From: Pseudoalteromonas rubra
GTDB lineage: Bacteria > Pseudomonadota > Gammaproteobacteria > Enterobacterales > Alteromonadaceae
Direction: 5' to 3'
Assembly (NCBI RefSeq): GCF_000238295.3
Contig: NZ_AHCD03000034.1
Coordinates: 248,001 to 312,000, forward strand
DNA length: 64,000 nt
Positions 18,691 to 27,237 of this stretch are shown piece after piece. The stretch's first letter is position 1. The number at the start of each line of letters is the position of its first letter. Under the pieces are notes generated by a model. The model worked only from the letters and a program-made list of their open reading frames with translations. It had not been told where the DNA came from and ran no database searches. The translations under genes were made by a program, and so were the position numbers.

Positions 18691-19506
18691 TCAGGTGTCA
18701 GCACCACTGGCTTGCAAAAAGCTGCCCAGCACTTCAGCAATGCGATTTTTAAGACTCAAGTCAATTGACGACTCTGGCGTTCTGATATGGCAGCCACCAC
18801 GTTCAAGCGTTGGCTCTGGCACTAACTGCCAGTGTTGCTCAGCGATGGTTTCCTCCCCATAGGCTTCTTTAACCAGGGCTAAATCTTCCGGGTGCAGGTT
18901 GATCCGCATTTGTGTGTCATGCAGCGGTAAGGCATCAATGCCTTTCTTAAGGGCCTGTAAAATCAGCTCAGGGCGGGTTTTAACTTGCTCAAAGATAACT
19001 TGCTCTGCCAATAAATTGACGAGTTGCAATAACTGCTTTTCGGCAGCTTCATCTATCTGTCGCAGGGGTTTTTGAGTTGCTTCAAGTAACGCGGACAAAG
19101 AGTGTAACCGCTCTTCAATCAGCGGCTTTGATTCTTCTATCCCCTGCTCTTTACCAAGCGTTACCCCTTCTTTATAACCTGCTTCTTTGCCCTCACTAAC
19201 GCCTTTGTCAAATCCCTCGATATAACCCTGTTCATGGCCCTGTTTCAGGCCTTCTTCGTATGCATCCTGTCTGATCTGCTCCAACTCTTCGAGTGTGAGC
19301 ATGGGGACTTCTTCGGCTTCCGGCTCTGGCTCTGGCCGACTGACCTTTTGTTGATAGAGCTCTTCAAGTGGTGTTCCCATGGCGGTGGAACGCCCGGAGT
19401 ACTTACTCAGGTCTTCATCCACATTAGGGATTGGCCAGTTCTCAAGTAGCTCATCCAATGCTTCTGAACTCACCGGCTTACCACGATATAACTTCTTCTC
19501 AGCCAT
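18691..19506 (-). CDS. fliH: FliH, export ATPase regulator
   Basis: FliH binds and restrains FliI and links it to FliN. The 271-residue protein has an acidic N-terminal part and a helical central repeat with glycines every four residues (about 95-135: QGHEQGYIEGFDKG and on), the GxxxG packing helix known in FliH. A C-terminal domain similar to the V/A-type ATPase peripheral stalk follows (about 140-271). It starts 3 bases after the fliG stop. Confidence 0.92.
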   Translation of the reverse strand: MAEKKLYRGKPVSSEALDELLENWPIPNVDEDLSKYSGRSTAMGTPLEELYQQKVSRPEPEPEAEEVPMLTLEELEQIRQDAYEEGLKQGHEQGYIEGFDKGVSEGKEAGYKEGVTLGKEQGIEESKPLIEERLHSLSALLEATQKPLRQIDEAAEKQLLQLVNLLAEQVIFEQVKTRPELILQALKKGIDALPLHDTQMRINLHPEDLALVKEAYGEETIAEQHWQLVPEPTLERGGCHIRTPESSIDLSLKNRIAEVLGSFLQASGADT

Positions 19507-19509
19507 GGC

Positions 19510-20550
19510 TTACAAGAACTCCTCACCACCACCACCACCGAGCATGACTTCACCCGAGTCTGCCAGGCGTCTGGCTGTTGCCAGGATCTCTTTCTGCGCC
19601 GCTTCCACTTCACTGATCCTTACTGGTGGCATTGCCTCCAGATCGTCAGCCATCATTTCAGCTGCACGCTTCGACATGTTCTTCATGATCTTCTCTTTCA
19701 GCGAATCGTCGGCGCCCTTAATGGCTTTCATCAGGACATCTTGCTGTACTTCGCGCAGAATAGCCTGAATGCCTCTGTCCTCTACATCCATAAGGTTCTC
19801 AAAGACAAACATCAGATCCTGAATTTGCTGAGACATTTCTTCATCATGCTCACGGATAGAGTCCATGAGCTGACCTTCGATGTTGGTATCCAGATAGTTC
19901 ATGATATCTGCAGCGGCTTTCAGGCCGCCCATTTTCGCAGCTTGCGCACCGGCCTGACCCGCGAACTGTTTCTCCATGATTTCGTTCAGCTCTTGCAATG
20001 CGGCAGGTTGAACTTCTTCAAGGTTTGCGATCCGCATTGTCAAATCGAGCCGCACTTTTTCGGGGAACTGCGACAATATTTCAGCAGATTGTTCCGGTTC
20101 GAGATAAGACAGTACAATGGTTTGTATCTGCGGGTGCTCGTTGCGAATGATATTCGCCACCTGCTTAGAATCCATCCATTTCAAAGAGTCCAGACCTTTG
20201 GCGCCGGAGCCCATCACAATCTGGTCGATCAGGCTAGCTGCTTTGTCTTCACCGAGTGCAGCGGTCAGTGCCTTCTTAATGAAGTCCTCTGACTGGAAGC
20301 CTATGGTACTGAAACTTTGGATCTGTTCGATAAACAGATTATGTACCGCACTGATTTTGGCCTGCGATAAGTCATCGAGTGCCGCCATCGCCATACCCAC
20401 TTTCTGAACCTGCTTTGGTTCAAGATGCTTCAGGATCTGGGCGGCATCTTCTTCCGTCAGGCTGAGTAGCAGGATGGCGGCCTTATCGACCCCATCCAGT
20501 TTGTCTACATCAAACGCCGGCGGCAGTTGTTTTTGTTCTTCATCACTCAT
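19510..20550 (-). CDS. fliG: FliG, C-ring torque-generating switch protein
   Basis: FliG joins the MS ring (FliF) to FliM and interacts with stators. The 346-residue protein has the N-terminal FliF-binding domain (about 15-115), the EHPQ motif of the middle domain (NEHPQIQTIVLSYLEP) and a C-terminal charged torque helix region. A Gly-rich run close to the end (VMLGGGGGEEFL) is typical. Its start overlaps the fliF stop by 8 bases. Confidence 0.96.
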   Translation of the reverse strand: MSDEEQKQLPPAFDVDKLDGVDKAAILLLSLTEEDAAQILKHLEPKQVQKVGMAMAALDDLSQAKISAVHNLFIEQIQSFSTIGFQSEDFIKKALTAALGEDKAASLIDQIVMGSGAKGLDSLKWMDSKQVANIIRNEHPQIQTIVLSYLEPEQSAEILSQFPEKVRLDLTMRIANLEEVQPAALQELNEIMEKQFAGQAGAQAAKMGGLKAAADIMNYLDTNIEGQLMDSIREHDEEMSQQIQDLMFVFENLMDVEDRGIQAILREVQQDVLMKAIKGADDSLKEKIMKNMSKRAAEMMADDLEAMPPVRISEVEAAQKEILATARRLADSGEVMLGGGGGEEFL

Positions 20551-22183
20551 CTTCAGTTAACCATGCTTTGACTACTTGAGAAGACAGCTCTGGCTCGTTG
20601 GCAACCAGTGCACGAACAGCTTTAAGCAAATCTTCATCGCCATGTAAGTCTGGCAATTGTAATGTACCATCGGAAGAGAAGCCAACTGCTGATTCATCAA
20701 AGTCATTGTTTAGCATATCTAAAGTACTGTCGCCAAGGTCTACACCTGAGGTTAGCGCATCTTCATCATAGTCTTCCAGTGTATCTTCTGGGTAAATCAG
20801 ACGTTTCAGCATAGGTCTGACAACCGCCAGTATCAATACAATGATAACCAGAGCGCCCATGACCAGACGGATGGTTTTCATAAACCATTCCTGCTCCCAC
20901 AACGGCAAGTCACTCTCTTCAAGAATATTTTCGCGTACAAAAGGTACGGTCACCACTTCCAGCGCATCACCACGCTGCATATCAAAGCCTACACCACCTT
21001 GCAACAAACGACGTATGTTGTTGAGCTCTTCTTGTGAGCGTGCAGTCATTACCATATTGCCTTCAGCATCTGGCTTGTTCATGTAGTCCACCGCCACTGA
21101 AACACTGATGCGACGGATCACGCCAGTTTGCTGACGCTTGTGTGAAATGGTGGTATCCAGCTCATAGTTACGTGTGGCCTCTTTGTGGACACGTGATGGT
21201 GTCGTACCGGAGCCATTGCCCTGACCTGCCACTTCAGGAATATTAGAATTCACCGGTGGCTGATTGGTAAGTGCACCTGGGATACCCACTGCCAGGCCGC
21301 CAACATTATTTTCTTCAAAGGTGGTTTCACTACGCACCGCAGGTAAGTCAGGGTTGAAGCGTTTTTGGGTTTCTTCAACCGCGCTGAAATCCATCGTCAG
21401 ATCAACCTGAGCGGTATACTTACCCAGTCCCACCACGGGGATCATGATGCTGTCAATTTTTTCCAGATATTCCTGCTCACGCTTACGCTCGATTTCATAT
21501 TCTTTACGAGAGCGTGCTGCCAGAGAGTCTTGAGAGCCGGAATTGAGCAGGCGACCATTCTGATCAGTCACGGTAACACGCGCTGGCGTCAGACCTTGTA
21601 CCGCTGAAGCAACGATATCGACAATGGAATCAACTTCTTCACTGTCCAGTGTGCGGCCACGTTTTAATGTAAGCACTACTGTCGCTGACGGCTGCTTTTC
21701 ACGTCGTGCAAAAACATTTTCTTTCGGAATCGCCAGCAGAACTTTGGCGCGGTTGATGTCTTGTAGCTCTTCGATAGTACGCGCTAACTGTTGCTCACGG
21801 CTGTGTTTAAGACGTTCACGTTCAAGACGCTGACTCACGCCAAACCCCATGTCCTGCATCAGAATATCAGTACCACTGCTCGGTGCCTGGCTGAACCCGT
21901 CACGAGCCATTCTCAGTTTTATGTCCTGATAATCAGACTCCGCCACCATTATGGTATTGCCATCCAGGTCATATTCGATTTTTTGTGCATCGAGAAAGTC
22001 CAGTGTCTGAACCAGCTCTTCAGTAGGGTATTGACCTAATGGACGCATATCCGGCTGACGTGCCCAGATAATGATGAAGATAGCGATTGCCAGACAGATA
22101 GCCAGTGCGATCACCAAAGTAATCCAGCTCATAGTTACGTGTGGCCTCTTTGTGGACACGTGATGGTGTCGTACCGGAGCCAT
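20543..22183 (-). pseudogene. fliF: fliF 3' part after tandem duplication (second reading frame of split fliF)
   Basis: This open frame encodes almost all of the MS-ring protein FliF, including its C-terminal membrane segment (about VMGALVIIVLILAVV) and the C-terminal FliG-binding tail. It lacks the proper N-terminus. The first 17 residues as drawn come from the wrong frame of the duplicated copy. An in-frame ATG at 22132 gives a 529-residue product that starts MSWIT just before the first membrane segment, so a FliF missing only its first ~46 residues could be made. The best site upstream (AAGAGG) is about 12 bases away, which is rather far. Removing one 967-bp repeat unit fuses this frame to the upstream part and restores a 572-residue FliF. 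Confidence 0.85.
21155..22124. repeat. Tandem duplication in fliF, copy 1
   Basis: This 970-base stretch is repeated exactly at 22122-23091, with an offset of 967 bases. The two copies share the 3-base junction ATC (22122-22124). I see no difference between the copies wherever compared. 967 is not a multiple of three, so the duplication shifts the fliF frame. Confidence 0.95.
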
Positions 22184-23228
22184 TGCCCTGACCTGCCACT
22201 TCAGGAATATTAGAATTCACCGGTGGCTGATTGGTAAGTGCACCTGGGATACCCACTGCCAGGCCGCCAACATTATTTTCTTCAAAGGTGGTTTCACTAC
22301 GCACCGCAGGTAAGTCAGGGTTGAAGCGTTTTTGGGTTTCTTCAACCGCGCTGAAATCCATCGTCAGATCAACCTGAGCGGTATACTTACCCAGTCCCAC
22401 CACGGGGATCATGATGCTGTCAATTTTTTCCAGATATTCCTGCTCACGCTTACGCTCGATTTCATATTCTTTACGAGAGCGTGCTGCCAGAGAGTCTTGA
22501 GAGCCGGAATTGAGCAGGCGACCATTCTGATCAGTCACGGTAACACGCGCTGGCGTCAGACCTTGTACCGCTGAAGCAACGATATCGACAATGGAATCAA
22601 CTTCTTCACTGTCCAGTGTGCGGCCACGTTTTAATGTAAGCACTACTGTCGCTGACGGCTGCTTTTCACGTCGTGCAAAAACATTTTCTTTCGGAATCGC
22701 CAGCAGAACTTTGGCGCGGTTGATGTCTTGTAGCTCTTCGATAGTACGCGCTAACTGTTGCTCACGGCTGTGTTTAAGACGTTCACGTTCAAGACGCTGA
22801 CTCACGCCAAACCCCATGTCCTGCATCAGAATATCAGTACCACTGCTCGGTGCCTGGCTGAACCCGTCACGAGCCATTCTCAGTTTTATGTCCTGATAAT
22901 CAGACTCCGCCACCATTATGGTATTGCCATCCAGGTCATATTCGATTTTTTGTGCATCGAGAAAGTCCAGTGTCTGAACCAGCTCTTCAGTAGGGTATTG
23001 ACCTAATGGACGCATATCCGGCTGACGTGCCCAGATAATGATGAAGATAGCGATTGCCAGACAGATAGCCAGTGCGATCACCAAAGTAATCTGGCGGAGC
23101 ATATCAACACCGCTCAAAGCACTAAAGTAGCCTGATTTTTGCTCTTGTTGCGTGTCTGCATCAGCACCGGCTCCTGGAACGGATTGTCCATCAGCAAGTG
23201 CCAGATCGGTTGATTGATTGGTAGCCAC
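22020..23228 (-). pseudogene. fliF: fliF 5' part, frame-shifted at duplication junction
   Basis: This frame holds the authentic start of FliF: a GTG at 23228 with a GGAGAG site 5 bases upstream. The cytoplasmic N-terminus and first membrane segment (LVIALAICLAIAIFIII) follow, then the YscJ/FliF ring-building periplasmic domains. It then enters the junction of the 967-bp repeat, changes frame after YELD, and ends about 33 residues later at 402 residues. It lacks the C-terminal membrane segment and the FliG-binding tail, so alone it should not form a working MS ring. It starts 23 bases after fliE. Confidence 0.88.
22122..23091. repeat. Tandem duplication in fliF, copy 2
   Basis: Exact second copy of 21155-22124. 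The right boundary is where the sequence changes from AATC-CAG (junction) to AATC-TGG (native fliF). No transposon ends or target-site duplications flank the copies. Confidence 0.95.
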
Positions 23229-23251
23229 GATTACTCTCCACTAAACTCTGT

Positions 23252-23593
23252 TTATACCGGCATGCTCATGATGTCTTTATATGCTTCTATCAGCTTATTT
23301 CTGACTTGCATGGTCGCATCAAAGGCCACTGATGATTTGTTTTTAGCTATCATTGCTTCCGCCAGAGAGACGCTGCGGTCACCCATTTCAACCGCGGTCA
23401 CTTTCTCTTTGGCATCACGCTGTAGCCCTGCAACCGTATTAAGTGCATCGCTAAGTAAATCGCCAAACTGGGCACTTGAAGTTGCCGCCGTTGCCTGGAC
23501 AGGCAATTTATTTGGGTCCTGGGGTCTGACACGGCCGGCCTCGGAGGCCATTGCCTGCATTTCCTGATAAAGTCCGGTAGATTGAATTTTCAT
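23252..23593 (-). CDS. fliE: FliE, MS ring-rod junction protein
   Basis: FliE joins the MS ring to the rod and is the first exported rod protein. I use the ATG at 23593 (113 residues, MKIQSTGLYQEM). A GTG four codons earlier has no ribosome site. The C-terminal half (FGDLLSDALNTVAGLQRDA and SVAFDATMQVRNKLIEAYKDIMSM) is the conserved FliE part. The gene heads the fliEFGHIJ operon behind a sigma-54 promoter match. Confidence 0.93.
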   Translation of the reverse strand: MKIQSTGLYQEMQAMASEAGRVRPQDPNKLPVQATAATSSAQFGDLLSDALNTVAGLQRDAKEKVTAVEMGDRSVSLAEAMIAKNKSSVAFDATMQVRNKLIEAYKDIMSMPV

Positions 23594-23632
23594 GGTCTGG
23601 CTCACTTTGTGAGTTATACATAACTTGAATAA

Positions 23633-23648
23633 TGCACAAAGTGTGCCA
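23633..23648 (-). promoter_or_regulatory. Sigma-54 promoter for fliE operon
   Basis: Minus-strand TGGCACACTTTGTGCA has a perfect TGGCAC and a TGCA at exact spacing. It lies 40 bases upstream of the fliE ATG, placing the predicted start of transcription near 23622. FlrC-dependent fliE promoters are known in Vibrio. Confidence 0.8.
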
Positions 23649-23738
23649 GATTAAAACACAATAAAAACAATGAGTTAGATGAATTGGGGATAGTCGAATT
23701 TTTGACAGTGACTACTAAACGGTCACAGGAAGGCCTTT

Positions 23739-23764
23739 CATCCGGGCAAGTGGTTGCCCGGATG
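23739..23764 (-). terminator. Stem-loop downstream of flrC
   Basis: An 11-bp perfect inverted repeat (CATCCGGGCAA / TTGCCCGGATG) with a 4-base loop lies 15 bases after the flrC stop and before the fliE promoter. No T-run follows on the transcribed strand, so it may be an mRNA 3-prime end structure or a Rho-assisted terminator rather than a classic intrinsic one. Confidence 0.5.
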
Positions 23765-23778
23765 TTGTGATTAAATGC

Positions 23779-25188
23779 TTAGGCTGGCACAGGTAAACCC
23801 AAGTCGCGCATTCTTGCCAGCTTATATCTGAGTGTTCTGGGACTGATCCCGAGTAACTCGGCAACATCTTTACGTTTGCCATTGCAGCGGTTCAACGTAT
23901 CGAGAATAATTTGGTGTTCCTTATCCTGAAGCTCCTCTTTGTAGCTCAGCCCCTCTGCATCCTCGCTCATGTTCACGGTGATCTGATCAGCAGGCTCACT
24001 ATCATTTGAGGCAAATTCAGCAGGCTCCGTCAGTGGCGGTTGTGCAGCAGTTGTGAGCACCGGCGCAAAATTTTCGATGAAAATATCGTCAGCGGCAATG
24101 GTCGCGCCTTGCTGCAGAATAAGCGCCCGCTGCACGACATTGTCTAACTCCCTAACGTTGCCCGGCCAGGCGTGACTCATGAGTTTGTTTTTAGCACATT
24201 GAGACAACACTGGAGTCACTTTACCGGCTTTGTCACAGTGACGCTGTAACAGATGCGCTGCAAGTGGGACGATATCTCCGCTGCGCTCTGCCAATGGCAG
24301 CCAGGTCAATGGAAATACATTCAGTCTGTAATAAAGGTCTTCCCGGAAAACACCGTCATTCACCGCCTCTTTGAGGTCGCGGTTACTGGTTGCCAGGACC
24401 CGAACATCCAGCTCAATGGTTTTACGACCCCCCAGCCGCTCGACTTCTCGTTCCTGCAATACCCTTAATAGCTTGGCTTGCAAGCCCAGATCCATTTCCG
24501 TAATTTCGTCTAGTAGTATTGTTCCTTTCTGTGCTTGCTCAAACTTACCAGGGCAGGCTGTAATCGCACCGGTAAAAGCGCCTTTTTCATACCCAAACAA
24601 CGTCGCTTCCAGCATATTTTCGGGAATGGCAGCACAGTTAATTGCCACAAATGGTTGATCTGCACGCTCTGAACGGTCGTGAATATAACGAGCAAGTACC
24701 TCTTTACCTGAGCCACTCGGACCCAACACCATTACACTGGCATCTGAGCGCGCCACTTTTTTGGCGAGCTCAAGCAGCTCAAGGCTTTTGCTGTCTGCCA
24801 CCACCGGACCATCGGTTTCTTTCGCTTTTTCCGGCATGTAGCGGCTAACCATATTCAGCAATACTTCGGGCGCAAAAGGTTTTGCCATGTAATCAATCGC
24901 CCCAAGACGCATCGCTTCAACCGCATCGTCTATGGTGGCGTATGCCGTCATCATCAGCACAGGTAAATCTGGGTAGTTAAGTTTCACAGTCCTGAGCAAG
25001 TCTAAACCACTCATGGCACCCATTTGTACGTCACTGACCAACAGCGAAAACACTTGTTGTTTTAACAATATCACTGCCTGTTCAGCGCTATCCGCCTCGA
25101 CGCACTCAAACCCCGACATTTCAAGCGTGTCGATAAGTGCTTCGCGCAACCCGGCATCGTCTTCGACAACTAAAATTTTGTTGCTCAT
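23779..25188 (-). CDS. flrC: FlrC (FleR), sigma-54 flagellar response regulator
   Basis: FlrC, phosphorylated by FlrB, activates sigma-54 promoters of middle flagellar genes. The 469-residue protein has a receiver domain (phospho-acceptor Asp53) and an AAA+ domain with Walker A GPSGSGKE (156-163) and the sigma-54 contact motif GAFTGA (203-208). A Fis-type helix-turn-helix at the end (RKDVAELLGISPRTLRYKL) completes it. Its start overlaps the flrB stop by 4 bases. Confidence 0.95.
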   Translation of the reverse strand: MSNKILVVEDDAGLREALIDTLEMSGFECVEADSAEQAVILLKQQVFSLLVSDVQMGAMSGLDLLRTVKLNYPDLPVLMMTAYATIDDAVEAMRLGAIDYMAKPFAPEVLLNMVSRYMPEKAKETDGPVVADSKSLELLELAKKVARSDASVMVLGPSGSGKEVLARYIHDRSERADQPFVAINCAAIPENMLEATLFGYEKGAFTGAITACPGKFEQAQKGTILLDEITEMDLGLQAKLLRVLQEREVERLGGRKTIELDVRVLATSNRDLKEAVNDGVFREDLYYRLNVFPLTWLPLAERSGDIVPLAAHLLQRHCDKAGKVTPVLSQCAKNKLMSHAWPGNVRELDNVVQRALILQQGATIAADDIFIENFAPVLTTAAQPPLTEPAEFASNDSEPADQITVNMSEDAEGLSYKEELQDKEHQIILDTLNRCNGKRKDVAELLGISPRTLRYKLARMRDLGLPVPA

Positions 25189-26297
25189 ACGGCCTCCTGT
25201 AATGATGAATGTTCGCTGGAAATAGGCAATAACATGCTAAAACATGCGCCTCCGCTTTCATTATTGCTAACGTCAACCCGACCTTTATGGGAATGGGCGA
25301 CAGAATTCACGACGGCTAACCCCAGGCCTGTGCCTTGTGATTTAGTCGTATAAAAAGGTTCAAATAGTTTACTAGCCTGGCTCAGGTCAACACCTGGGCC
25401 ATTGTCAGACACGCTAATACGCACAGTATCTGTGCCGGCATCGCGTTGGGCGCAAATCTCTATTTGGGCTCCTGCGCCAATGTGTTGCACGCTGTTGTGG
25501 ATCAGGTTCTGAATGGCGCTTGCCAGTGCCGTTTTATTGCCCAAAATTTCAATATCCGGCTCAGGTAAAGTCACGGTCAATTCGGCTTTGTGCAGTGACA
25601 CCATTGCATCTGCGCCCGCTTTGACCTCGCTCAATAGCTGTTGCATTGAGACACGCTCAATGACCTGTTGTTCGCCACTTTTTGCGAACAACAGCATATC
25701 GTTAACTTGATTTTCAAGATCTTTAAGGCGAGACATCAGCTTAGTATGAAATTTATCTCGTGACTGCGCAGGTAGTTTGCTACTGCCCAGGTTTGCACCA
25801 TAAAGCATCGCTGCAGACAAAGGCGTACGTACCTGATGGGCCAAAGACGCCACCATTTTTCCCAAAGCACTGAGACGCTGCATGTGTGCAACACGTGCCT
25901 GAAGACGACGCGTTTCCGTCAGATCCGTCATCAGGATCAGTTGGCCAGGCTCCGGCGTCAGGGCGGTAATATCGAGTTTGATCAGACGTCCGTCTTTGAG
26001 AGACACTTCATGGCCATCATCCTGCTGTGGACAAAAGGAACGCTGGATAATAGTAAACCACTTTTCCCCCTCCAGTGGCTCACCCAGCATATCAATGGCT
26101 ATCTGATTGGCTTTGGCTATCATACCCTGCCCATCTAATACCACCACACCCGCTGGCATGGTATCGACCAGATGACTCAGCCAACTGGCCTGTTGCCGCA
26201 AATCACTCAGCTCACCCATATACGCTTCTTGTAACAAGCAAGGGTTGTATTGAGTGGTTGGCACAAATTGTGGATTAATCACTTTTGCTAATGCCAT
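25185..26297 (-). CDS. flrB: FlrB (FleS), flagellar sensor kinase
   Basis: The cognate kinase of FlrC. The 370-residue protein has no membrane segment, so it should be cytoplasmic. It has a PAS domain (about 40-130), a dimerisation/phospho-acceptor helix with His154 in SLAHQVRTPL, and a HATPase domain (about 240-360, with SDNGPGVD and GTGLGLAVV). A strong sigma-54 promoter match lies upstream, consistent with FlrA control. Confidence 0.95.
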   Translation of the reverse strand: MALAKVINPQFVPTTQYNPCLLQEAYMGELSDLRQQASWLSHLVDTMPAGVVVLDGQGMIAKANQIAIDMLGEPLEGEKWFTIIQRSFCPQQDDGHEVSLKDGRLIKLDITALTPEPGQLILMTDLTETRRLQARVAHMQRLSALGKMVASLAHQVRTPLSAAMLYGANLGSSKLPAQSRDKFHTKLMSRLKDLENQVNDMLLFAKSGEQQVIERVSMQQLLSEVKAGADAMVSLHKAELTVTLPEPDIEILGNKTALASAIQNLIHNSVQHIGAGAQIEICAQRDAGTDTVRISVSDNGPGVDLSQASKLFEPFYTTKSQGTGLGLAVVNSVAHSHKGRVDVSNNESGGACFSMLLPISSEHSSLQEAV

Positions 26298-26331
26298 GAC
26301 GTTGCTCTCATAAATCTAGATACTCAGAAAA

Positions 26332-26347
26332 AGCAAATGCCATGCCA
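26332..26347 (-). promoter_or_regulatory. Sigma-54 promoter for flrBC
   Basis: Minus-strand TGGCATGGCATTTGCT differs from TGGCAC-N5-TTGCW at only one base. It lies 35 bases before the flrB start. The known hierarchy (FlrA with sigma-54 drives flrBC) fits it. Confidence 0.8.
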
Positions 26348-26402
26348 ACTTTAAAACCCATAGTATTCAATAAGTTAAAAACAGCAAGGCGCCTTCAAAA
26401 GT

Positions 26403-26429
26403 TTGACACTGTTTATTTGTACAGCAATT
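26403..26429 (+). promoter_or_regulatory. Possible sigma-70 promoter for tag
   Basis: A perfect TTGACA (26403-26408) is followed after 17-18 bases by a weak AT-rich -10 region. It lies about 50 bases before the tag start codon and points toward tag, away from flrB. Confidence 0.4.
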
Positions 26430-26478
26430 AATAATGCGCTACACTAACTCTAATCACTGTCACATTAAGGACAATATC

Positions 26479-27090
26479 ATGACCACACGTTGTCACTGGG
26501 TCGATTTAAGCAAGCCTGATTACGTTGCGTATCACGACGAAGAATGGGGAAAGCCCGTACTGAATGACAATAAGCTGTTCGAGTTTATTACTCTGGAATC
26601 TGCTCAGGCAGGGCTCAGTTGGTATACCATATTAAAAAAACGTGATAACTATCGAGCGGCGTTTCATCAGTTTGAGCCACACAAAGTTGCAGCAATGACT
26701 GAGGACGATGTGGCCAGGCTGATGGACAACCCCGGGATCATCCGTAATAAATTGAAGATCCAGGCCACCATTAATAACGCAAAACGATTTATCGACATTC
26801 AACAGGAGTTTGGCAGCTTTGCTTACTATCAGTGGCAATTCGTCAACTTTACGCCAATCGTAAACACCATTCACAGTCCCGAGGACTATCGGGCAACCAC
26901 AGAGATCAGCGCACAGTTTGCCAAAGATTTAAAAAAGCGTGGTTTCAAATTTCTTGGGCCCACCACAGTCTATGCGCACATGCAGGCCTGTGGCATGGTC
27001 AACGATCATCACGATGACTGTTTTTGCAAAGCGCCCATATTAGAAGCAAATAAGACGCTGGGTATTAAAGCGCAGCTTAGCAAGCAGTGA
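26479..27090 (+). CDS. tag: DNA-3-methyladenine glycosylase I
   Basis: Tag removes 3-methyladenine from alkylated DNA, the first step in base excision repair. The 203-residue product has the family start RCHWV-D, the YHDEEWGKPV motif, ESAQAGLSWYTILKKR with the helix-hairpin-helix-like region, and FLGPTTVYAHMQACGMVNDHHDDC near the zinc ligands. I use the ATG at 26479 because AAGGA lies 7-10 bases before it; the frame is open further upstream without a good site. It stands alone on the plus strand between the divergent flrBC and the convergent flrA, and has no visible link to flagella. Confidence 0.94.
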   Translation: MTTRCHWVDLSKPDYVAYHDEEWGKPVLNDNKLFEFITLESAQAGLSWYTILKKRDNYRAAFHQFEPHKVAAMTEDDVARLMDNPGIIRNKLKIQATINNAKRFIDIQQEFGSFAYYQWQFVNFTPIVNTIHSPEDYRATTEISAQFAKDLKKRGFKFLGPTTVYAHMQACGMVNDHHDDCFCKAPILEANKTLGIKAQLSKQ

Positions 27091-27188
27091 TGTGTAGCGT
27101 ATTAGCGTTTAACAGCAGCCAGGCTCTTTTCGTGCTACCCACGTACACAAACACATAAGTGTGTAGCGCATCTCATTTGTGCAACCAT

Positions 27189-27214
27189 AAAAAACGGCAC
27201 CGCCTGGGTGCCGT
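27189..27214 (-). terminator. Intrinsic terminator of flrA
   Basis: The stem ACGGCACC / GGTGCCGT (8 bp, 5-base loop) is followed on the minus strand by six T. It lies 24 bases beyond the flrA stop. It has no T-run in the plus direction, so it serves flrA rather than tag. Confidence 0.85.
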
Positions 27215-27237
27215 AATTACGTATTGAGTAACTCTGT

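Noticed and set aside
23739..23764. Classic intrinsic terminator after flrC
   Set aside because: The stem is strong but no T-run follows on the transcribed strand. It is listed only as a stem-loop of moderate confidence.
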